A stretch of DNA of 64,000 nt, from NCBI GenBank assembly GCA_963969395.1, contig OZ017798.1:7990173-8054172 (forward strand), given 5' to 3'. Source of the DNA: Pseudoscleropodium purum. Its lineage: Eukaryota > Streptophyta > Bryopsida > Hypnales > Brachytheciaceae. Under the pieces are notes generated by a model. It searched no databases, was not told the origin of the DNA, and worked only from the letters and a program-made list of their open reading frames with translations. Positions 32,605 through 45,240 of the stretch are shown piece after piece (within the stretch, counting starts at the first letter, position 1; each line of letters starts with the position of its first letter). The position numbers were made by a program, and so were the translations under genes.

Positions 32605-33145
32605 ATCTCCTAGTTAATCCCTTAAGGATCAAGAGGTAGTTCAAATTTCTAAAAATGTGAGGATGTTTTATAAAATACAACTAAGAAGAATGATGTAATG
32701 ATGCCTTATAAACAAAAATTGTAAAATATGTTTATAGATCATATCTATATGGTAAAATCTACTACTACACTAATCAATAATTTTCTATAAAATGAGACAT
32801 TGAAAACTAAAAATTCCTTCAAAGTTGGTTGTAGATTGAATATTTGTAGTTTTTAAGAAAATCATTAAGTTCAAACGTTGAATTTTAATTATGTTTGATT
32901 TTAAAATGTTTTTATTTTATTTATTTCTTCAATTCATTTTTAATAATTATTAATCATTTGAATTTTTTTAATTACTTTTTGAAGTCAAATATACTTAAAT
33001 CCCTTGAACTATAGAATATTTATACAAGGAAAGTTTTCAGAATGTTTACTATAAAAATATTTTTAAACTAATACAAGAATCTACAAACATTTAGATAGAT
33101 GAAAAAATTTGGCCACTTTGTGTGATTGGGATGCTATACAATCAA
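32605..33145 (+). repeat. Dispersed repeat B, copy 2
   Basis: Aligns by eye with 24490-25045 in the same orientation (words ATTGTAAAATAT, AAAAATTCCTTCAAA, TTGTAGATTG, ACTATAGAATATTTA, AAACTAATACAAGAATCT). Ends are undefined and there is no coding content. Confidence 0.55.
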
Positions 33146-36100
33146 TGAAGTAAATTTCCACTATCAATCATTTGAACAATCACAAATTTTTGAATCAATT
33201 CTAATAGAAAAGGTATATTTGAATAAGAAGTATGGAGGTTAGAATTTGACAATGATCTCATCCATCTTTTAAAAATTTAGTGTCAAACAAAGTGAATTAT
33301 ATTGCATTATATTAGTAGGAACCCTAAAAATTCACTTTTGAGTACATTCAGAGGTGCCAAATTCTTTTCAAATCCATCTTAAAATAAAAAAGAAGAGGTT
33401 TAACAAAATAGTATATCAAATCCCAAACCCCTTTAACATTGAGCAATAGTGAATTCAATGCTTTATTATATTCATTCCTCATGTTTAGGTCACAAAATGG
33501 ACTAGGAGACATTCTAGCACCATAGAAAGACTACAAAATTGAATGCATATTTGAATTTTCAAGGTTAAGTAAAGTTTAATGGGATATCATTCACTTTGTT
33601 TTTCATTCCAACTTTTAAAGTTGAATAAACCTAACATACACAACCAACCCCCACATCTCTTATTCTATACCTTTCATATTTGAATTGATTAAAAAATCAA
33701 ATCCATGAGTCTTCAAATGGTTTAGAATAAAAGGATTTACTCCAAATTATTTATTGAATATGTGTATTGATAGAAAACCAAAGGAAGAGTACAAAATAGA
33801 AACCAAGGATGAACTTTATGCCAATATCTCTAGATTCATTTTCAAAATTCATATGAATAATAAACCAATAATTGATAGCACATTCATCTACAAGCTCAGC
33901 TAAATATATGTTAAAAAGGTTACAATCAACTCCAAAATGGTGATGTTTTACAATGACTTCTCACACTAACTACAATGATTTCTTTCAATGACTTTTTCTA
34001 GTGATAATTTATTGTGCCTTACTTGCTTTTTGTTTTAATTAGGTGTTGATATCTAGGGAGGTGCCATAAGGATCAAATTGAGGTCATTGAGGTCATATAA
34101 TTTACAATCATTTAGAAAAAAATATGAATACTTTGAGATTTGTTCATCATAATGATAAAGATCCCACTAGTTAAAACATGCACCTTGTAAACTAAGATAA
34201 TGGCCCACAAGAAGACTCACAAGACAAACTTGATTATTGTAGGTCTTTTAATAGTCATTTTCCTAGTCTACTTGTCCCCTTGTATTCACCAATGGCTCAA
34301 AAACTCCCACCAATTTTCACAAGCTTTGCTAGCATAGATATAAAGTGGACAATCGTGGTTTTAACATCATAGTGCATGTATACTTAACCCTCAAATGACA
34401 AACAAAGCTCCTTAAGCTTGATTTTTGAGAGAATTGTCGACAAAAAAACTTAAATTTTTTTTTTAATGTTTCAAGCTACTATATCTACTTCAGAAATGAA
34501 TATGGCTTATCAAGAACCACATTTAGGTTGCAAAGTCAAAATGCTAACTCATTCACTTTTGCATGGCCTGACCACCCAAACTTTAAGCAAGCAACAAGAC
34601 CCATACCCTATTCTATGGAAATTTTTTATATCTTTTGGACTGCCCTCTAGTCAAAGTGAATGTTGTTTTAAGTGGGTTAAAAACCAAAAAGGGTAATTCA
34701 GATTGTTCATAGTTGATCCAATGGAAATGACCTCCCGAGGTCATTTTCTCCCAGTTTTCTCTCCGCATTTTCTCTGAGCCCGACGTTTGCAAATGTGGAG
34801 TTGTGATGCCGCTTATTAGAAGAGTTTCACTGATATGTGATAACGTGTTTCTACTTCATTGCATTGTGTGGCAACTGCTTATTGGCCAATACAAACAATA
34901 ATGACAACTAGCATGTACAGTATTTACATTACCTCGCTCATTACCACTGTTTCAAAGGGTGATTTTTGCATTTCAACCACTTGATGCGACTCGACAAACT
35001 CACATAAGTCAAGACGTTCCTCTCAGTAGAATGATGCGCAGTAGAAGGAGATTGCTAACTTTGTTACATCAATCACCACCTTACGATTCACAAAGTTAAT
35101 ATTGTTGTGCTTGTAAATAAAGTTTCAAGACATCAAAATTTTCCCAAGCAATTCCAATGCCAATTCTTTTCTCAAGGGAGCTGCCCTTGGCTTTCCGCCA
35201 TTTGTTCATGGTTTTTATTTTCTTGGGAATAAATTTTGGGTTTCAAGTTTATTTGTTTTTAAATCCCCCCAAACAAATTCATTCAATTGAATGGGTCATC
35301 GAGGGTGGTTATACCTATTTCATTGCTCACACATTCTTCAAAGAATGTGCACATGGTGGCTCCTTGTTGGCTTTTTGTTGCTTCTCCTTTGCAAAATATA
35401 TTGTTTTTGTGAAGTTTTCTCCACAATCATTATTATGCTTGAGAACTGAATATTGAGTGTGAAGAAAATTTTAATGAGCAAACTTTTTCATCTAGCATTG
35501 CATAGTTTCACCCCTTCGCTTCTAGCTCCCAATTTCACTTTCATTGCCAACTTCACCATCGCTGTTGCTAGAGCTTCTACTAGCACAAGTTGTAGTCATG
35601 ACCGTCTAATTTAGTCTCAGAACCTTGCACAATTATCCTTGATTTTTCAGTTTTTGATTCTCCGCGTGCCTCTTTAAAAAAGGAGGGGGGCACACCTTCT
35701 TCACCTATAACACCTTGCCATTGGCTGTTGTTTTCTTGCACCTACAACTCATTCTTTAGATAAGAATAAAGTGAAGAAGGCGTGACTACCCCTAATTAGT
35801 GACCAAGAGCTCAAACAAATAATTTTTCTTGGTCATAGGCATTGGTCACATGGTCTATAGTAAGGAACCATGAACAAAAGCCAAATTTTCTCATTGATTG
35901 GTCACTTACAATGAATTAGAATTAGTAAAAAAGTCTCAAACAAACTTGAATTGGTTCCCAATGTAAAAATAAATAAATTATAGTTACTAGAGTTTATTTG
36001 AGTGCTCCAAGCAAGGTTAATTTGAGCTTAGATTATACTTAAGAGTGTGAAGAAAGCTAAAAGTGACTTTGAGATTGAGAACATTTCTTCATGTCTAGGC

Positions 36101-36767
36101 TTGAATTGTTCTTAATATTAATATGTATTCCTTATGATAAGATTTCCCTGAAAAAAATGAATAATGTTTTATATTTTATTGGTTGTTGGATATTGGAGCA
36201 AGAAAATCAATTTGGGTGTTCTCATTGCAAAATGAGAGAATATACAATCTTATTCAATTTTGGAGATGTATAATTTATGTAAATTTTCATCCATTTTTGT
36301 TTGTGGTCACATCTTTCTTCGTGATATATTGTTAGTAATGTAGCATTAGATGTGCTAGCTCTTTTCCTACAGTGATAATGTAGTAAATGCTTTGGCTAAG
36401 ACACATAGCATTAGTCACTTGTGTAAAGATGCCCTAAAATTTGTGGCAAGGTTTATTTTGCTTTCACTCAATTTATAAGAAATCAACTAGTAATACAATG
36501 ATGAATTCTTGCTGATTATTATATTTCATCATCAAAAAATCTATAGCTAATTGTGACCTCATTGAAATCTAAAATCTAAACCTTACAAATGTGAGTCCTA
36601 GGCCAATTTCTTTGTTGCCTATAAGGCTTTATTCAAAAATTCATGGTTAATCAATATCATGTTCAAAAAATACACTCTATGAGATTTTTTTTCGAATTGC
36701 CAATAGAATCAAACAAAAACTAATACATTCAATCAATAAAAAAAAATGCATAGATGATGATTGGAAC

Positions 36768-36774
<7 letters not shown>
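33146..36774. other. Intergenic DNA, partly GC-richer, no supported gene
   Basis: Patches at about 34690-35060 and 35500-35790 are less AT-rich and contain short frames without recognisable domains (for example 35157-35456). I see no repeat boundary. These patches may be old transposon or gene remnants. Confidence 0.4.

Positions 36775-36800
<26 letters not shown>
36775..36800. repeat. Homopolymer run of 26 G
   Basis: A single uninterrupted G run in very AT-rich surroundings, preceded by TTTTA and followed by TGGTCC. The exact length may be a sequencing estimate. Confidence 0.9.
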
Positions 36801-39195
36801 TGGTCCTTGGTTTACTGAAATATTCAAATCACTTATTAAATGAAGCACTTCTTGAAGGATTGTTTGGAGAACTTCATTACAAATCTATATTGTAAATATG
36901 AATTTTAAATTAACATGATGAGAACCATAGAAGAAGAAAAGAAATAAAAATAACAAGTCTTTTTCATATGAAGAAGATATTTTGAGAGGTCATTCATCAT
37001 CCAAAATTTGGATGTTTAGACAAATAGACTGGTTAATTCTTAAAAGGCCACGCATGTTTTTCAAGAGAAATTATTTAAAAAAGTCATTTTTTGTGCAACA
37101 ACCAAAATTAGAATTAAATATTTTTTGAATTTCAATTGTACAAAATTTTAGTAAAATATTATAAAAATGTGTAGAAATTTTTTTAACTTGTTTGATAGGG
37201 TGAATTGAAAGATTATAACATTTGTAGTGAGAAAAAAAATTCTTTTTATTCTTGCAAGATTTTGAGCCTTTTTAGAGCAAAAACTTTTCTATAAGATAAT
37301 TGCACCTAAGAGTAACAATTTTTTTTCTCTTGTAACTCCAAAATGGGTATAAATAAAGGCTTTCATGACTCAATACAACCACAACTTTGCGTTGGCAACC
37401 AATGAAAATTAAGACATTTTTAGCTTCAAAGGTATTCTCTCAAGGGTCTAGTACTACATATAGGTTGACCTATATTTTCAACTTTAAAAATTTGCAAAAT
37501 ATTATCAGAGCATTTGAAAATAACAAATTAAATTACTTGGATTCCATTTCTTTTGAATTTGCTATTGATCTCATCAATTTTTTTTATCATTTGACCTTTG
37601 AGGGAGTGAACCAAAAGATGTGTCTTTTTCTAGGAGAGGTTATCTTACACACAATTGACCCTCTTCACCATTGAATACATCTTATTGGGCATAATGATGT
37701 AAAATTTCAAAAGCAAATAAAGATCTACTTTATCTAAAATACCTTGCATATGAGGAGGTCAAATATGCAATCAAGACAATAGTCACATTTTGATGTTCTC
37801 TTGTGCAATTAAGAGATTTCTTATTGGAAATCTACATAGTGAAAACTCGAAGACAAACATTTGAAGTATGTAAAAATAAAAATAAATTCAAGAACTTTCA
37901 AAGAGCACAAATTTCAAGATAATAGTTATCAAACATAATTGAATAAAAATATTCTTTAGTAAAAGTCTATACAAGTCAACATTAAAAATATGCTTAAAAT
38001 ATACTTTGGTTAGAATAGTATCATTTCAAATTTTCAATAAATTGGGACTATTCAATGGGACCACATAGAAGTCCAAATTTTCAAAAATAATGGTGAAGGT
38101 ATACTATAAAATGACATATCATCCTAGACGTAAGATTATAAGTAATGACCTTAAAGGAGATTTTCAGCAAAATTTTACTATAAATTCACTTAAAATACCC
38201 CTTTTTCTTGTAGTGTTATCATTATCACATTTCCTCTATTAGTGAATTTGTTAACACTAGACAAATATTGGAAACTTTTTCCTATTTTCCTAGCAAAAAA
38301 AACTTGACCTTATCCATCCCAATTTAAAACACAAAAAATTTAGGGTAATTTGATCTAGTATGTATTAAAAATTAAGAAAATTGAAAAAAATTAGTTTCTA
38401 CCTAAAAATGCCCCAAATTAAATAGTAACTATAAAATGGTGTATGGAATATGTTGGAATTAAGGGGGCTTGAAGGACTTTGAAACATATTTTAATGTGAA
38501 AAATATATACAAAGTATTATTCTACCTAAAATGAATTTATCAAATTTTGTTGGTTTTAGTCATTGGTGAGTAATTCTAAATTAGTTGTATGGAATGAATA
38601 TAATTTATACTATAGTCTTTGTAAATGTTGCACTAATTTGAAATAGTGTATAATGAAAATGAGCTTTGAAGTAAACAATGTGCTATAGAAGAGTAGTGGT
38701 GGTCTTCCATAATCATTTTTTTGTATAATAGGGTCAAATAAAACCATTTGAAAACAATAGTTTGCACTATAAGAGGCTTTGTCCCTATCACACTCACTCA
38801 CTATTTGAGTAACGTCCAACTCAAGCACCCTCACATGTATCTTTCATCAATTCAAAGCAACCTCCCCCTAATCCATATCCAACAATTCTCTACGTTTGGT
38901 GTGTAAAAGGTAACCTTTTTTTGCCAATTCTTTTTTGTTCCAAAAATCATTTGGATCAAATCTTCACTTGTCAATGGAAAAGTGCAATCTTGTTCGAAAG
39001 ATAGGTGACATTTACTGCTTCATATGTGATCATCAGCTTGCCCCCACTTTCTCAAAAATGAAAGAGAAAAAAGGGCCAGCAGGCTCCTTTCTCCCCCAAA
39101 ATCTTATTGCACCATCTTCTGGTGAGATAAATGGAAAATGATGAAAGTCCAGAGCAGACATACCCCCCACTTTACCGGATCAGTTAAAGGATACT
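36801..39195. other. AT-rich intergenic DNA
   Basis: About 37020-37340 has words related to the TTAA-flanked family (a GATTATAACATTTGTAGTGAG-like section) but no termini. No gene is supported. Confidence 0.4.
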
Positions 39196-40140
39196 TTGCT
39201 TGCTACCAAAATACTGTACTTGAGCAATGCAAATGCTCATGGACAGTTTGATATTGGAAAACTCCAACTCCTTCAAGGTAGACTCATTTATCTAAAAAAT
39301 ATTTTCTTGTTGTTGGCAACAAAAAGAAGATTTCAACACACTGAAAAATGTTCCATTTGGACATTTCCTGCAAAAGTTATAAAGGATCAAAGTTGTGTTT
39401 TGGGTATAGGTTCAAGAATCATTTCTTCAATGGAGGTAGATATTGATTGACTGGATGTTGGATATACAGTAAGGTAGGTACACCCGAATGTGCCAATGAC
39501 CTTAAATCGCCATCTATATTATGTGTACATCTCCAAAGTCAGTTTTGTACCTATGTGGAAGAAACACTTTTAGAACCAAACTTTGTTCCTTAATTACTTT
39601 TGCACATAGTATCCAAATGCCATGTTGTCTGGTGTGTTGAAAATTCTTTTCACTTGCCAACAAGAATATATGAAAATCTAACCAATCTAATAATAGCAAG
39701 TAGGTTCAGTGGCAAAAAGTGGCGATTTACAGAGTCCCTACCTTACATTTAGTGAAGATGGTGCATTTGGGAATCCCTCCCTTACACTCCTACTTTGTTT
39801 TGAAGCCAAATTTTTTGGACTGCCTTGTAAATAGGCTACTTCATCTAATGACATTAGATGCATTGAAACAAGGTCATTGCATGTACGGTAGGGATTCCCA
39901 AATGTGCCATCTTCACTAGATGTAAGATACAATCAACATCCACCTTCATTGAAGAAGTGATTTTAGAACCTCTCCCACAAAAAAAACTTTGACCTTTTAT
40001 AACTTTTGCATGGAATATTCAAATAAAACATTTTGAGGTGTATTAAAGCCAAAAAATTTGGTAGGCCTTCTGCATGTAATGACATTGGATGCATTGAAAC
40101 AAGATCATGCCTGCAAGTATCCAAAATAGATTGCACTGCA
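39196..40140. repeat. Cluster of M1 MITE copies forming a large inverted repeat
   Basis: An older forward M1 copy (about 39305-39471 continuing at 39746-39779) is split at a TA by a reverse M1 copy (39472-39743). A further reverse M1 segment follows at about 39886-40060. Left arm text (CCTGCAAAAGTTATAAAGG ... TCATTTCTTCAATGGAGGTA) is the reverse complement, with changes, of the right arm (TCATTGAAGAAGTGATTTTA ... CCTTTTATAACTTTTGCATG). A near-perfect 37-base inverted repeat (39743-39779 against 39893-39929) lies inside. A direct repeat of about 75 bp around GATGCATTGAAACAAG (39810-39885 and 40049-40120) is also present. Confidence 0.75.
39472..39743 (-). mobile_element. TA-flanked MITE (family M1), reverse, nested in another M1 copy
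   Basis: Begins AGGTAGGTACACCCGAATG and ends GAGTCCCTACCT, flanked by TA at 39470-39471 and 39744-39745; 272 bp. Removing it and one TA rejoins an older M1 copy as GGATATACAG-TA-CATTTAGTGAAGATGG, which matches the GGAGATGTACACAAAGTGAAGATGG part of the family. Confidence 0.82.
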
Positions 40141-42166
40141 AGCCACCATAAAGGGAAAGAGTTTCTAAGTTAACTTAGTTCCCGCACCAGCTGATTTCCC
40201 CACAGCTATGTTGATTCCCAGTGTACCTGCATGGATGACACTCCATATTAAATTAAATTAACTTAAAAGGGCAATTTTTTGTAATTCTGCCAACTATTTT
40301 TTTTTAATCTAATGTGGGCTAGGACAAACATATATTGCACCCCGGGCTTTCTCCAAATGAAGTGGAGAGTTAAACTGAGAAAACTTGATTTATTCACGTC
40401 ATTGGGTTAACTCCTAGAGTTTTTCCATTTTAGACTTTCAAAGCTACTTCAAATATTTGTATTCAAAGTAAGGTTAAAATCTTCATGTATATTTAGTTTT
40501 TAACAAATCCAATCGTAGGATCCTTTGGTTAACTTGATCAAGTAAATTGTCCCCCAAATTTTAGAGTGGTTATTCACACCAATTGCTAATTCAACGTGTT
40601 TAAACTTCAAAATGTATGATTCTTTTAGTTCTTTTAGAAGGTGAAGTTTTGTCTTTCAACATGTATAGAAAAAAAATAATAATCATATCTTGTAATTTGT
40701 ATATTTAGGCAATATATTAGAAAATGGAGTGTAGAAGATGGGGGAAAAAAACCTAAATTGTTGATAACTTTTTAATTGTTTACAACTTTTTAATTGTCAA
40801 TTCCAAGGGTAAAAGTGTTTTAGGAAACAACTATCATCTTTCACTTATTTTTATTTTAAAATTTTTAAAATTGAGTACACAGGTTGACTTCGTATATTTT
40901 TTCTACCTTCATTGCCTAAGAAAAAACCTCCTAAAGTTTTTCTTCATTATTTGGAATTGAATAGTTCATATGTTTTTGAGTAGGTATCAATCTACATAAT
41001 CCTAAAATAATATTTCATATTTTTGAGAATACTATTTTATTGTTGCAAGGATTGACATTGGAATAAAAACAAGCTTTTAGCTTTTGCAATATTTATTGGA
41101 ATGACCTAAAACCAAACTTTACACATACATTAGCCTAAAAATGATTAGCATTGATTATAGATTTTCATTCAAAAATTCCAAATTATGAAGTCAATAGAGT
41201 ATGTCCAAGCTCTAAAACATCCCAAAGTGGACTCCTTGACCCTTTATGGGTTAAGTTCATGTCAAATTTTTTATTTTGATATTATATGTGGTATTGTATA
41301 AAAAAAATAATATACTTGTGTAGTGTATTTAAATACTTTTGGCTTTTTGTTTTTCAAATTGATTTTGACATTCAATACAATTCAATGTAATCTTGAGTCT
41401 TACCAAATATAATTCCTTACTAAGACTATTGAAAGTCATTAAACATATTTATATATATAAAATGATAAAAAAAAAGAAATTGGTATAAATTGTAATATTC
41501 TACAGTATACTATATATACATATAGTGTAATCTTTAGATTTTTTGAGTGAAATTTGTATTGAATATGAATTTCCATCATTTTCCAATGATTCACTATAAT
41601 TTCAAATTCTCAAGAAAAAATCTAAAATTTAACCCCTAACAATTAAAAGTCTTGAAATGAAATCCTAAGAATTTTTTATGGTTTCTATGGTGTCAAATTC
41701 TACAATTATAATTTGAAACTTCTTATAGGAGTAAGAAAATGTACTTGCTTTCTAGGAATATAATTTTTATTTCAATCCTTGCCTCCGAGAAAAAAATTAT
41801 GCCTTCTTAAGTTCAAAATACTCTATTCTAGCCACCCTTCCTTCAAAAATTCAAAATTTTTCCTTCCAAATTATATTTATTTCTATACGGGAAAGCTTTT
41901 ATTAATTCAATAATAATTAGTTATGTGACAATTATAAAGAATCTTGTTAGATTGTTGTTGCTACAATAATATAACAATTACAATTGACATTTTCAATTCT
42001 ATTTTAGAATTATTTGTGATTTAATTTTCCCTTCCATTTTGTGTCTATTCCTATTTTTTTTTTAAATTGAAGGATGAAATTTTTTTCCTTTTTTAAAATT
42101 CACAACTCAATTTTCCACCACAAAGATTTTAACATCAAAACTTTATAGTGCAAGATTTAAACTAAG
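40141..42166. other. AT-rich intergenic DNA with repeat ends
   Basis: CTTTATGGGTTAA at about 41252-41266 looks like a lone terminus of the TTAA-flanked family. About 41290-41400 shares words with 43630-43790 and, reversed, with 47110-47220. No gene is supported. Confidence 0.4.
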
Positions 42167-42170
42167 TGAA

Positions 42171-43086
42171 CCCCTAAAGTCCCAAGGCCATTTATCTGTC
42201 AAAAACCACTCAAAACTATTTTTTTGGCGTTCACCCAAGAAAAAAAAAATCTTTTCTTTAGAATCTAACTGTAGGATTGTGTACTTCACTTGTCTTAGTT
42301 CATGTGATAAAAATTTCATGAATTTTGACCGTATAGATTGGAAGATATTAGCATTTAAAGTTGAAAAAGAAAGTTTTTTTGAACATTGGCTTGCAATTTC
42401 AAATGACTTTGACTGCCAATTGTGAATTCTTTTTGCACTACAAACTTTGAATTTAAAAACTATAATGTTGAAGAATTGAGTTGAAAGTATAGGAAAAAAA
42501 ATTCCAAAAAAAAAAAAAGTTTGATTTTCATTCTTTAAAAAATTGTTAAATAGAAATAGGTCCAAAATTGAATAAAAAAAAAAAACTTTAATAACTCCAA
42601 GATGGAATTGAAAGATAATAATCCCAATGGTGAGATTTTTTTAGTAAGCACACACAACATTTTCTAAAAGAATTGTGGAAAATTGTAGAAATTGCATTCA
42701 AAAATTAATCCTACAAATTATTTTTTCAAGAAGATGTTTAAATTGCCCAAAAAACAAGATTGTCCGTAACTTTCTCATTATTAGTCCAAATAATAAATCA
42801 AAGATTCACATGTAGAGAAAAAATAACATTTCAGAAGAAAAAATAAATAAAATTTATTTTGATTTTTTGTGATTTTTTTCCCGGTGCCCACTGAGTTCAG
42901 TTTCATGCTTTTCGTGGTATAACTTTTGCTCCCGGGCACCAATTGAAATAAAAATTGTATTCCTTCATGGCTAATCAATTTTTCTATATTATGGACAAGT
43001 TTCAAAAAAATTCACCAAAATTTCAGGTCATAGGAACCTGCCCAAAATCTGATTTGTTGCCCAAGGGGACAATGGGACTTTAGGGG
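42171..43086 (+). mobile_element. TTAA-flanked element, second subfamily, full-length copy
   Basis: Starts CCCCTAAAGTCCCAAGGCC and ends GACAATGGGACTTTAGGGG; flanks are TGAA (42167-42170, one change) and TTAA (43087-43090). Length is 916 bp, like the main family, and internal order is similar (a TAGATTGGAAGATATTAGCATT block, a CCAATGGT block, a CGGGCACC block), but the sequence is distinct. The terminal repeat CCCCTAAAGTCCCA is almost perfect. The 140-residue - strand frame inside (42143-42565) is accidental. Confidence 0.8.
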
Positions 43087-43090
43087 TTAA

Positions 43091-43350
43091 GAGAATTTGA
43101 AGTTTAAAAATCTAAGATAGCTAGATTCAAAAAAGCCTTCATTTTCCACTTTGAATACTAATATCTTATAATCTTCATAGTCAAAGTTTCTGAAATTTTT
43201 CCACACTAATTCTCATACAAGTCTTACGCAAGATCCTACAATTGAATATTCAAAAAAGTATTTTTCTTGAATTATAGTTTTTTGCACTAGAAATGATAGT
43301 TTTAAAGTTTTTTTTTAATAAAACATAGTCATGAACCTTTAGAGATTATC
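43091..43350 (-). mobile_element. Fragment of the TTAA-flanked family, reverse 5' end
   Basis: Contains reverse family words (ATACTAATATCTTATAATCT, AAGATCCTACAATTGAAT, TTGCACTAGAAATGATAGTT) and ends AAAACATAGTCATGAACCTTTAGAG then ATTA. It abuts the full-length second-subfamily copy, so a tail-to-tail arrangement or nested insertion is likely. Confidence 0.7.
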
Positions 43351-44570
43351 AACTTACAAAAGACACATGACTTCATTTCTACACTTTATTTGTTTATTTA
43401 TTCATTCCTACAATATATGATTTCAAAAAAGTCATAATGAGTAAAAGATTTTGATTTGAGCCTATGTATTCATAGGCTCCCTGACTACCTCCTACCCTAT
43501 AAGGACACTAAGGACATTTTGTGTCCTTTCGATGGTCAAACATGCTTTGTGCATATTGAATAACGAATGATTTTCATCCAATTTTTTGTGTGCAACTTAT
43601 TTGATGTTATATCCACATGATTGATGTTTTTAGGACATTTTAGTTGTTTTATAATTTTATATAGGGTATTTTATCAAGAAAGTATTACACTATCTAGTAT
43701 ATTTCAATACTTCGAGTTCTTTTTTCCTTAAAGCTTGATTTTGACATTCAAAACAATTTCTTTTACTTTTGAGCAAAGCTAACAAAATGAAGCTTTTAAA
43801 GTTTAGTTGCTAAGCCACTTGAAAATTTTGAAAAATTACTAAAAGGAAACATTTCATAGAAGTTTGAAGTAGAGGATCTTAATGATATTTCTAAATATGG
43901 AGTGACATGGAAGTTTCATTTCCACTATTGAAATGTTCTACATTGTAATGTACTTCTATTCTAAAAATTTCAGATTTTTGTAGCATAATTTATATGAGAT
44001 ATAAAAATTTTCTTCATTTCCTCTTTGAAAAATTATGGTAGTTTGAAACTCTTATAAAGAATTCCGAAAATTTTATGACTTATATAAGATATATGATTTC
44101 ATCTTTGAAAATAAATCCTACAAAATTCACTCATAAATAGCAAAGAAATAGAGGATACATAGTGAAGGACTTTCAAGTTTGACTAAAGGGACATCATAGG
44201 CTCCATCATTTAGGGGTAATTGCTCCAATTTAGGCAATTATCCCTAACAAAGACCAACACTCAATAAGTCAAGCATCATGCTATCATACAAAGGTTAGAA
44301 TCAACAATGAACTACCGAAATAGAATTTCTTCAATAGATTTTGACAAGTCCACTTCACCTTGCACCAATCACTAGATGCCATATGTCTTCCTTTAATTCA
44401 ATCCATGAGCATCCATCAAATCTTTCATACGGGTCTATATATTAGATACTTAGTAGGAAATATCACATTAGCATACATCACATATCCATAATTTTATTTT
44501 CATCTGAGATTTTTTTTTAAATTTCAAGTTTTGTGGCTACCATATTTTTTTCACACCAGCTAAAACCCTG
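43351..44570. other. AT-rich intergenic DNA
   Basis: Only old repeat text (about 43630-43790, related to 41290-41400) was noticed. No gene is supported. Confidence 0.4.
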
Positions 44571-45240
44571 AGCACAAACCAAACCTTACGGGCAGCCCGA
44601 AAAAGAATATAATGTTGCCAAGCCACATAGCTTAGCACGCATCCTGATCTTTAATAATCCCCAGCGCAAGGCACATAGCTTAGCGCACGAACAAGTAAGC
44701 AAATGCCAAGTGGCAATAGAGCCATGCAACGATACCAACGTGTCATACTCTCGTACCCCTCTTCGGCCTCGTTGGAATTGCCCACGTCATCCAGTGGCAG
44801 CCCAGCTGAAAATACATACCCACGTCACCGTCAGTGGGAGCACAAAGATGGATGACTTTCGTTGGAGACTTCCGTCGTGGCTGACGTAGATTCATCCTCA
44901 ATCCACCAAGGAAGCGGATTCCGTGGCCGGTAACGTGGCGGCCCCTGAGCCGCTCTCCAGGATCGGCTATGGATGAACGTGGGGATGAAGTCTTCTGGAC
45001 GATGACGGCGGGAACGTCTGGAAGGATGAACGTGGGGATGAAGTCTTCTAGACGAGCGGCTGGAACGTCTGGAAGGATGAACGTGGGGATGAAGCCTTTC
45101 TCAACGATGGCGGGAACGTCTGGAAGGATGAACGTGGGGATGAAGTCTTTCTCAACGATGGCGGGTCTGTCAAGATGCCGCTTGCCTGCCTTTTGGCGGC
45201 TGGATGGAAATGGATAATGAGACATAGAGTGTCTGCTGGT
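44571..45240. other. GC-rich island with ACGT-core words and a minisatellite
   Basis: This is the most GC-rich stretch outside the gene region. It holds many ACGT-core words (cccacgtcatcc at about 44782, cccacgtcacc at about 44820, taacgtggcgg at about 44932), two related CACATAGCTTAGC words (about 44624 and 44670) and a 51-bp tandem array. It resembles a plant light- or ABA-responsive promoter in word content, but no gene start can be supported on either side. The 166-residue - strand frame (44743-45243) is explained mainly by the in-frame array. Confidence 0.45.
44971..45176 (+). repeat. 51-bp minisatellite, four units
   Basis: Units start at 44971, 45024, 45075 and 45126, each beginning GGATGAACGTGGGGATGAAG. 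Unit lengths are 53, 51 and 51 bp; the fourth degenerates near 45166. The 51-bp units (17 codons) keep a reading frame open on the - strand with a recurring FIPTFILPDVPA block. Confidence 0.9.

Noticed and set aside
35157..35456. 99-residue + strand hydrophobic frame
   Set aside because: Composition follows T-rich surroundings, there is no splice or promoter context, and no family was recognised.
42143..42565. 140-residue - strand open frame
   Set aside because: It lies inside a TTAA-flanked repeat copy, has low-complexity composition, and is not open in the related copy at 18890-19541.
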